A stretch of 64,000 bases of DNA, from contig JAGCUN010000045.1 in the NCBI GenBank assembly GCA_017962845.1, forward strand, positions 1 through 64,000, read 5' to 3'. Positions 33,900 to 44,100 of this stretch are shown here, piece by piece (position 1 is the stretch's first letter; each line of letters opens with the position of its first letter). The notes under the pieces are model-generated. The model searched no databases. It saw only the letters and a program-made list of their open reading frames with translations, and was not told the DNA's origin. The position numbers and the translations under genes are program-made. Source of the stretch: Bacteroidales bacterium (GTDB lineage Bacteria; Bacteroidota; Bacteroidia; Bacteroidales; WCHB1-69).

Positions 33900-34748
33900 T
33901 TGAAAAATCTGCTCATTCGTACTATCACAGGTTTGATTTTTGTTGTGGCAGTTGTCGCTTCATTCCTCTTCTATGAGAAAAGTAGCGTTTTTTTTTACCT
34001 TCTTTTTCTCTTCTTTACCGTGATGGGCACTTATGAGCTGGTCCGGATGGCCCGTAATACCGGATTGGTGGGCAATCTCCCATTGGCATTGCTGCTTTCC
34101 GTGACTCTTTTTTCTGTTCCTCCCGTACTCTTTCTCTTCCACGGCGCTTTCGCACTCTATGTGCTTTTGACTGCCACTGTCCTGCTGCTCCTTATAGGCT
34201 TGGTCCTGATGACAACGGAGCTGTTTCGAGGGCACGCAAATCCGATAGGCAATGTCTCCCTCTCTCTCTTGCCCATGCTTTGGGTCGCAGTACCGTTTTC
34301 TATTATCGGATTGCTTCTCGGTTATCAACAAGTCGCAGTGGTCCTCGCCATCTTCATCATCATCTGGTTGGGCGATACTTTGGCCTATTGTTCCGGACGA
34401 TTGTTCGGAAAACATAAGCTCTTTGAGCGGGTGTCACCCAAAAAAACCATTGAAGGTTTCCTCATTTCACTTTGCTTTACAGTGGGGCTCTCCACGATTT
34501 TCTATTGGATTCCTTTCTTTCATGAGGTTTTCCCGTCTCCTTGGTGTTGGATGGGATTCTCCTTTGTTATCGCTGTGTTCGCCACAGCAGGCGACCTCGT
34601 GGAATCCCTTTTCAAACGTAGCTGTTCCGTGAAAGATTCAGGGTCGATCCTTCCTGGACATGGCGGTGTGCTCGACCGCTTCGACTCTGCTTTCCTCGCC
34701 ATCCCCATCGCCTCCATCTATTGGTTTATCTGCGAACTGGTGAAGTAA
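33900..34748 (+). CDS. cdsA: Phosphatidate cytidylyltransferase
   Basis: The 282-residue membrane protein has about eight transmembrane segments. The CDP-alcohol signature is present at the C-terminus: LFKRSCSVKDSGSILPGHGGVLDRFDS. The mid-protein GRLFGKHKLFERVSPKKTIEGF is also conserved. It makes CDP-diacylglycerol from phosphatidate and CTP, the step before all phospholipids. The start is a TTG (33900), which gives a normal N-terminus (KNLLIRTITGLIFV). The 41-nt leader is nearly all A/T, including a TATATATATATA run. It is the last gene of the rsfS operon. Confidence 0.93.
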   Translation: MKNLLIRTITGLIFVVAVVASFLFYEKSSVFFYLLFLFFTVMGTYELVRMARNTGLVGNLPLALLLSVTLFSVPPVLFLFHGAFALYVLLTATVLLLLIGLVLMTTELFRGHANPIGNVSLSLLPMLWVAVPFSIIGLLLGYQQVAVVLAIFIIIWLGDTLAYCSGRLFGKHKLFERVSPKKTIEGFLISLCFTVGLSTIFYWIPFFHEVFPSPWCWMGFSFVIAVFATAGDLVESLFKRSCSVKDSGSILPGHGGVLDRFDSAFLAIPIASIYWFICELVK

Positions 34749-35130
34749 TAATCGCGCTTTATCCCTTTATTGATGGGTTTTTCCTTAAACTATAAAGGAA
34801 AAATCGTATCTAATCGGCCTGTTTTTGCGTGAAGAACAGGATGAACTGTGGTTTTTTTTTCACTTTACCTTGTTAACAATTGATGCAAAATCTGAAAAAT
34901 GAAGTTGTTAGTTGCTCATTTTGAGATAGAAGCAAGATAATTCAATGAAATCAAAAAAAAATCAAGTCAAAAAAAACGCTAACAAAAACGAAAATTCAAC
35001 GTAATTAAGAAAAATGTTGTATTTTTGCAGAATTGGTATAAGAAAGATAAATTTGATAAAATAAAATCATAAGCTATTGATAGATAACAAGAAAAGGAAT
35101 AAAAATAATAAAAATATAAATTTCTCGATT
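34749..35130 (+). other. AT-rich intergenic region and leader of the giant T9SS gene
   Basis: No gene is seen in these 382 nt. A 9-bp inverted repeat (34778-34786 with 34795-34803, TTTTTCCTT/AAGGAAAAA) lies after cdsA but lacks a T-run on the plus strand. A poly-A-rich stretch and a -7 box at 35020-35027 precede the next gene, leaving a leader of roughly 100 nt. Confidence 0.55.
35020..35027 (+). promoter_or_regulatory. -7 box of the giant T9SS gene
   Basis: TATTTTTG followed by C matches TAnnTTTG. No matching TTTG is found 17-23 nt upstream, so the assignment rests on the -7 box. Confidence 0.5.
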
Positions 35131-38100
35131 ATGAAAAAAGTTGTATCTTTTTGCATTTTTAGTGTGCTTTTGGCTGTGCTTAGCCTTGGCGTGAAGGCCC
35201 AGACCCCATCGGGACTGACGCTTTCTCCCGCCAACATTACGCCTCAAGTGGGTGTTCAGGATACCATTTATCTGATTCCTGACGCTTGCTTCGACGCACT
35301 TGGGCTTGCAGACAACGACAAGATCTCTATAGAATGGGAGATTTTGAAGGACGGCGCACGTATCGAAACCGACTCCCTGACTCGTTATTTCGTGGAGTTC
35401 AAGTTCGAGTCGCGCTACAATATCGGTAGCGCCGAAAGATGGTGGGGACGCTCCTACACCGATGACTATTGCTACAACGGCAATGGCTTCGGTAGCTACC
35501 CGGGCGCCTATACCCCGCTTCTTGATTCCCTCGGACGGGAATGCGCTCGTAGCGGTCACTTCTGCATCACCTTGCCTGGTCAGAATAACCCCTATGAGTT
35601 TGACTATTTCTTCGTCAGATATTTTAAAGATGCAGCTAATTCAGCCCACCGACTGATTCTTGAGCCCAGAGAGGATGGCAACTACGAAATTGTCCTCCAT
35701 CTCTATAGAAGATGCGGTGGTACCAAATGGGATAACATTAACTGCAATAACGATCAGCACTACTATGTGGGTGGTCATACCAGTGATCTCTGCGGCCTGC
35801 TCTCTTCAGATACACTGAAGCCCATGCCCGACACGATCCCACTCGAGGTTTCTATCTGTATTGGTCAGACCTATACGCTGAATGGCCAGACCTTCGACCA
35901 TGACACCACCGACGCCTATGTCCCGTTCAATGGTGTGTCATCCTGCGGCAGCTCCATCGACAGCGTGATTAACCTCACCCTCCATGTCATCGACCCGCTC
36001 GTTCCTATCTTCGACACCCTGAACAGCCTCACCCAGCTCTGCGACTCCGGCAATGTGACCCTCGTGGCCATCCCGCAGAACGCCGGCACATCCGGATCCT
36101 GCATCTGGTATGACGGCCTCGGCAATGTCATCGACACCAACACGACCATCACCCAGCACCTCACCGCATCGGCTGAGTTCTATGCCTTCTCCTACAATCC
36201 GGAAGGCGGCTGCGTCAGCCTTGACTCCGTACGGGTGTTCACCGAGGTCTATGCCACCCCGAACCCGCACGTTACAGCCGATACGACCGAGCAGTGCGAG
36301 GAGGGTTCCATCACCCTTACCCTCGACATGGCTTACGACAGCTTCAATTGGTTCCATGGTGACAATCAGCTGAGTGAAACTTCTACTACGCTCACGCTCG
36401 ATCCCATCATGCTCGCTGACTCCGGCATCTACTACGCCAATGTCATCGACACCAATTATCACAGCGTATATAATACCGCAATTGCCTGTCCCGCTACCAG
36501 CGACAGCGTGAACCTCGTGGTGTATGAGCACGCTACCGCCACCATCGTCACTTTCGATGGCGACAGCATCAACACCGCTGATAACGGTATCTTCTGCATG
36601 ACCGACACTCTGCATGTCATCACTGCTGAAATTACCGGTGGTACCGCTCCTTATACTTTGAACTGGAGCAACACCGCGGCTTACGTCACCTACAACACCA
36701 CTGGTGATACGGTGACCTTCTCTCCGAACCCCACCTGCGATACTACTATATATAATGATACTATCGTTGGTGGTACCGATGCCCACAACTGCTCCATCAA
36801 GAGTGGTGCTCTTGTGGATGTCTTCTTCACCTTGCAGGATGAGGACGTTCCGCACATCTACGTCAACGGCGACTCCGCTGCGGCCTTCCCGTCAACGAGC
36901 ACCAACTGCTCCTATCTGATGCCCGACCTCACCCCGCTCATCGACTCCATCGTTGATGCTTGCGGCACGACCACCTGGGCACAGACCATCGCCGCTAACA
37001 CCGAAATCTTTAACGACACCACCGCTTGGATCGTCGCTACCGACAACTGCGGTCACCAAGACAGCACCGAAATCCGTATCGCCATCCAGCCCAACTTCGC
37101 TACTGTCACCATCACCACTTTCGACGGCGACAGCATCACGGCTGCTGACAACGGCATTTTCTGTATGACGGATGTTGACCATGTCGTTACCGCTGACATT
37201 ACCGACGGTACCGCTCCCTACACTTTGAACTGGAGCAACACCACCGCCACCCATACCATCAGCGGCAATATCGCTACGGTGACCTTCACCGGCACCCCGA
37301 CTTGCGACACCATCACGATCGCCGATACCATCCTTTCCGGTACCGACGCACGCGGTTGCGCCATCACCCTGGGCAGCCTCATCGATGTTTACTATGTCCT
37401 TGAAGATACCGATGTGCCTCACATCTACATGGCTCGCACCGACACCACCGCAGCTCCCTCATACGATGGCGACTGCTCCTATCTGATTCCTGACGTTACT
37501 CCGATCGTTGACTCTGTTATCGACGCTTGCGGCACCGTTACTTGGGCACAGTCCATCGCCGCTGATACCCGTATCTATAGAGACACTACCCTCTGGGTTG
37601 TGGCTACCGACAACTGCGGTCATAAAGACAGCATCGAAGTAACTGTTACCATTCCTTACGTTCACGTTTCCGCTACCGACAGCGTCTTCCAGCATGTGAT
37701 TTGCTCTGGCGACGCCAACGGTATTGTAGATATTATGGTGGCCAACGGCGTTCGTCCTTACACCGTCACCATCAACCTTGTGGGTGAAACCACTACTTAC
37801 ACTCAGAACGGCGGTTATGATGCCGACACCACCTTCCGCTTCGAAGGCCTCGTGAAAGGTCTCTGGGCTGTGGCTATCGAAGATGCTAACGGTTGTACTT
37901 ATCAGGCCGACACACTCGACGTGAGCTCACCGAACATCCTCGAACTCGACACCGCCAACGTGACGAACCTTACCTGCTGGAAGAACGCCAGCGGTAACTT
38001 CGATTATCAGCTGACAGGCGGTAGCATGCCTTACGTGGTGAAACTCGAAGGCCCTGTGGCTATGGACACCACCATCAACGACAATAACACCTATCATGTT

Positions 38101-41100
38101 GGTAACCTCGACGCAGGTAACTACGTTCTTTCCGTTGTTGATGGTCACGACTGTAAAGATACGATCAGATTCACCCTTACTGAGCCTGATTCACTGCAGA
38201 TCACTGCCCTCACCATTCTCAACAATGTGAAGTGCTATGGTGAAAGCAATGGTAACATGACTGTTACCATCGCTGGTGGTACTGCTGATTATACCTACAC
38301 TTGGAACGACAGCCTCAACAACGCTGTCCGTACTGAGACCAGAACTGCTACGACCGACACTACCGGCCGCATCCTTGCTGCCGGCGTCTATACCATCCAT
38401 GTCACCGACGTCAACAACTGCCCCTGCGTGGATTGGAACGACACCATCAAGCAGAACGACAGCTTGCAGGTGGTCAGCATTGTGACCCCCAACGCTATCG
38501 AATGCCCGTATCAAGGCACCTATGATGTGACCGCTACCGTGGCTGGTGGTACTACCAACCACACCTTCACATGGACCGTGAACGGTACCGATTATCCGAT
38601 TGCCAGCAATGCCAATCTGACCGATACTTATACTTATACTGAAAGCACTCCGGCTGTTTGCGATACGACCTTCAACATCACCTTCAAGGTGGTTGATGAT
38701 TCACTCTGCGAGGCTACCAAGAACGCCGACCAGTTCCAGATCGTTGACAACACCAATCCTGTGATTGCCGGTACGATCGCCGATACTATCGTGATTGGTT
38801 GTGGTAGAGATGCCGCTACGGTTCCCGCAGCTGTTGACAACTTCGCAGACCTTATCGCTCTTGGTTTGGATACCATCACCGATAATTGCACCACTGTTGC
38901 TACTGACTTCACGGTAACCTTCGCTGATGATACTACCGATGTGGCTTGCGTGGATAAAAAGAAAGCTACCATCTTGAGAACTTACACTGTGGCTGACAAG
39001 TGCGGTAACACCTCTACCGTTGCTTATACGATTACGGTGAAAGATACCGTTGCTCCTACCTTCACTGCTCCGAACGACACCACTGTGTATAAGGATTCTT
39101 CCTGTAATGTGGTTGTGACGCCTTCTGTTACTGGCGATGTGACCAATGAGGCCGACAACTGCTCTACCGGTTTGACCGCTACTTATGTTGATGTGGAGAC
39201 TCCCGACGCTACCTGTCCGAACGCTTCTACCATCACCAGAACTTGGAGCTTGGTGGATGAGTGCGGTAACGCAGCCGCTGATCAGATTCAGATTATTACC
39301 ATCGTGGATACCATCCATCCTTGGTTCACCCGCGCTCCGAAGAACGACACCGCTTATTGTGATGTTGACGATTTGGATAATGTCAGAAACAGATTCAAGA
39401 ATTATCCGACCTACACCGATAACTGCCCGACAGTGACGATGACGGTTGTTTTGGATAGCATTGATACGCTCTGTAACAATAAGACTACCATTGAGTACTA
39501 CACCTTCACGCTGACTGACGCTTGCGGTTTGACTACCGTTGCTAACGCTAATATCTATACTCTTGATACCGTTCCTCCGGTGCTGACCCGCCCGTGGTTC
39601 GAGGTCACTATTTATGACTGCGCTACTTCGCAAGCAGATTATGATAATTGGAAGGACGATATCTATATTACTGATCATTGCAATGACACTTGCTGGCTGG
39701 ATCACTTCGTCAATTATAGAACCTATCCTTCCGCTCCGTGTACTTCTTCATTCATTGATACCGCATACTGGTATTTCACGGATGGTTGTAATATTGACTC
39801 AGCCATGTCCGTATTCACCATTGATGACATCACTCCTCCCTACATGGCAGTTGGTCCTCAGGTAGAGGTTGAGGTTGAATGTGATGGTCATGGTAATTTG
39901 GACACTCTCAAGAATTGGATCAACCATGTCCAGTATATTGATGAGTGTGATGATGATATCACTGTTGAGATTTACTACATTAATGGTACTAGCCGCGCTA
40001 TATTTGATACTACTGCGTTCATGGCAGATGGCATACATCTTGTGGGCTGGCAGGGTACCGATTGCGATGGTAGATATACCATTGAATGGATAGCCAAGGA
40101 TTGTAGAGGCAATGCCTCCACTCCTGTGATTGAGCACTTCCGTATCATCGACCGTGTCGGACCTGAGTTTACTGCTCCTAATGACACCACGGTTGACTGC
40201 GCTAACTGGGAAACTGATTATGCTAATTGGTTGAGTGTCCCTGATGCTTTCGATCAGTGCCAGCAGGTGACTTACCCTGTTACCAATAATAATAATGGTG
40301 CTGCGTCATTCTTTGGTGGTTGCTATACATTAGGCAGAAATATTTTTGGTACGGCTTACATCACCTTCACCTCTACAGATGCTTGTGGCAAATCCACTTC
40401 CGAACAGCGTTCCTTCACGATTATCGATACGGTTGCCCCTGTAGTTACTTTGTCGGGAGCTTCTATGCCTGATCTCAACATCTATTACAACGTTGATTGC
40501 GATGCGTCTAATAGCGTTACTGATACGATCTCGAACATTATGTGGAGAATTGATACTGTCTCTTCCCACAATCCTAATGCATTGGCCGACTTCTTGGCTG
40601 CTCATACAGAATTGGGCTGGTCTAATATTTCTGATTGTTCTTATCCGCTCGGAGTGCTTACTGTGATTCGTGGCGCTATCACTCCTGAGCTCATTAGCGA
40701 AACACCTTGCGCAAAGACTTATCGGGTCGCATACGTTGTTCAAGACCATTGCGGTAATGCCGATACGCTTTATCAGAATGTGATTCTTAGCGATACCACT
40801 AAGCCGACAGCTAAGAACTTCGCTGACACGCTCTATGTGGATGATGCTTGTGCCTTCACTATCCCGGTTTACACTACCGTTGCCGAGTTGATTGCTCGTG
40901 GTGCCGATATCAAAGATTGCCCGAGCATTGACTCTCTGACCGTCAGCGCTCCTGTTTATACCTATTCAGGTAGTATGGCTACTTGCGACTCCATTATCTA
41001 TAGTGCATACACCATCACCGACCGTTGCGGTAATGATACCGTTGTGGTGGATACCATCCGTGTGATGGATACTATCAAACCTGTGATTAGTGGTCCTATG

Positions 41101-44100
41101 CCGAGTGACACATATTATATGAATAACACTTGCGATGCTGTTACTCCTGATACAGCTGCCCGTTATGCCGCTTTGATGGATACCACCGCTTACACAAGTT
41201 ATAACTGGTCGATGAGAATCGCTGATTGCTCAGGCATCACCATCACTCGCGGTACCAGCAGTGTGACCGAGGCTGACTGTCCGGAAAAGACCATCCTCAC
41301 CACCTTCTATGTGACTGACGGTTGCGGTAATGTGAACCAGTTTGTGGATACCCTCTACATTACCGATACTGTGAAACCTGTCGTTTCTACGTACGAACAT
41401 AATGACACCATCTATTTGGTTGAGCCTGGTTGCACCTTCGAGGTTCCGGCTAACATTTTGGCTATCGCTTCTTACAAAGACCTCTATAACATTGACCATG
41501 GCTACGCAGTTACCGAGTGCAGACTCGACAGCAACGCTATCGTGACCGCAGCTGATGACGCTACGCTCGTAAGCGACACCACTGCTCCTGGTTGCACCCG
41601 TATTGTACATCTCTATTATAAAGTCCAAGACCTCTGCGGCAACGTCTCCGATGGCAAGTTCACCCTCAATGTGGTGATTATCGATACCACGAGACCTGCT
41701 GTTGTTGCTGGTACGATTGCTAATGACACGGTTTACAGACAAGCTGATTGCACTCTCCCGGTTCTGACCAGCACTTACTGGATGTACGGAGACGATGCTA
41801 TTAATCATGGTTATAGCATTACCGATTGTAACATTAATACTACTACGGCTACTCTTACTCAATATCCGCAACGTGAAGAGGAAGAAGGTTGTAACAACAT
41901 TAAGGTTACGGTTCCTTATACCATCGCAGACTCTTGCGGTAATGTGTCTGATACCCTCTATCAGTACATCATCGCTGTGGATACCGTGAAACCGGTTGTT
42001 GATGACTCTTATATTCATATTATTGACACCGCTCAGGATGCTAACTGCGGCGTGTATGCTTTGGATACGGTTCTGGACATTGATACCTACAAAAAATTGT
42101 ATGATTTCGATAATGGCTACTATGTTACGGAATGCAAACTTGACAGCAGTGTTCTGATTACTGATCATATTGACACCACTGACGATGCTTGTGAGCGTTA
42201 CATCCATTACTACTACAGAGTTCAGGATGCTTGCGGTAATATCTCTGCTAACATGTTCACCCTGAGTGTGAAGTATGTTGACAAGCTCGCTCCTGTTGTA
42301 GCCGCTCCTGCTACCTTGGCCGAGGATACCACTTACATGACTTATCCGTATTGCACGAGCACCGACACTACTGGTTTGCATTGGACTGCTCTTACGAATG
42401 CTACTGATCATGGCTACACCTTTACCGATTGCCACCTTGATCCTACTAAATTCGTACAGACCCGTACCTCTGGCTGGCAGCATTTCGGTTGCTACTCCGT
42501 TGATACGGTTTACTACACCGTTGCTGACTCCTGTGGTAATGTTTCTGATGAGTTTGTACAGGCCATCCGTATGTTGGATACCTCTAAGCCGGTTGTGGTT
42601 ACTCCTACTATCAGAGATAGCGTTATCAATATGGACGAGACCAGCGCTAACTGCTTAGGTCACGAAGTCATTCCGTTCGCCACCTACGCTGAAGTGATTG
42701 CCTTCGACCCGACCTTCGAGGTTCAGGATTGCAATGTGGGTAATACTTCTGTTGTGAGCATTTTCAGTGAAGATACTTCCGCTATCTCCTGCGAACGTGT
42801 GGTGACCCGCGTCTATAACATCACTGATAGCTGCGGTAATGTCTCTGCTACAACCTTTACCCACCTGATCAAGATTCAGGATGTTACTGCACCGGTTCTC
42901 AGCTTCACCGAGCTCCCGGGCGACACTTCTTACATGAACAATCATGCAGATTGCGACCTCAATGCAGCTGCTGAGTTCACCACGGTTACTGACCTGTTGG
43001 CCGCTTACACCAGCTACACGGTTACCGACTGCAACCTTGATGACAACATGACCTGTGTGGCTGACACCACTTACACGGCTCTTACCAACCTGCCGTATGT
43101 TGCCAAGATTCACAGAACATATACGATTGCTGATACCTGTACGCATACGGTTACCTTCACTCACGACATCTTCGTCCGTGATACGAATAACCCGATTATT
43201 ACGACCGTTGAGACCGATGCTTTGACGAATCTGCCGAAGGTTCAGGATTCTCTGTTGTACACCACCGCTCTTAGTTGCATCGCGCCTGTACCTGGCGAAT
43301 TCACTACGGTTGCAGAGGCTCTCGCTTATCCGGGTATGACCAGCATTGTGGATTGCGAACTGAAGAACGAACTTACTTTCACGGTTGTGCCTTACGCTGG
43401 TACATGTCCCGATACGATTGCTCGTATGTACACTGTCGTTGACAGCACTGGTAATGAGTCCTACTTCATGCAGTACATCTTCGTGTATGACACTGTAAGA
43501 CCTGTGATTGCAGGTGTGCTTGAACACGATACAGTTTACACCGATGCTAGCTGTGGCTATGACCTTAGCGTTTTGACTCCTTATGCAGATAAGGCTGCTA
43601 TTGAAACTGCTGGTCTGACGATTACCGACTGCCACAATGTGACGGTTACCTACGCTGATGTCGAGACTCGTGACGGTCAAGGCTGTGAGGCTGCCAACTT
43701 TGTGACCAGAACTTACACCGTGACGGATGAATGCGGCAACGCTAGCACTGTTGACCATATCATCAATATCAAGGATACCACTCGTCCTTCATTGGATGTG
43801 GCTGCTTTGGGTGATGTGGCTGCTGTCTCTGAAGGTAGTTGTACATTCTCTATCCCGGATGTTTCTGACTCTATCCGCGCTCACTACACGGATAACTGCA
43901 CCAGCGCAGCCATGGAGATTACTCAAAGTCCTGTTGTTGGTTTCGTGATTTCTGATACTACTGACGTTACCATTACCTACAAAGACACCTGCGGTAATAC
44001 CAACACCGCTACTATCCGCGTTACTGTTCCTGCTCCGTTAGTTATCGACTCTGTGAGAATGGATAGCGTAAGCTGCCACAGCATGAGCGACGGTAGCATC

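Noticed and set aside
35077-35130. Upstream TTG start for the giant gene
   Set aside because: It would add a Lys/Asn-rich segment ahead of a normal signal peptide that begins at ATG 35131.
38701-43758. Several minus-strand open frames of 330-420 codons inside the giant gene
   Set aside because: They lie antisense to repeated HYR modules and inherit openness from the repeated codon pattern. No start region, promoter or domain supports them.
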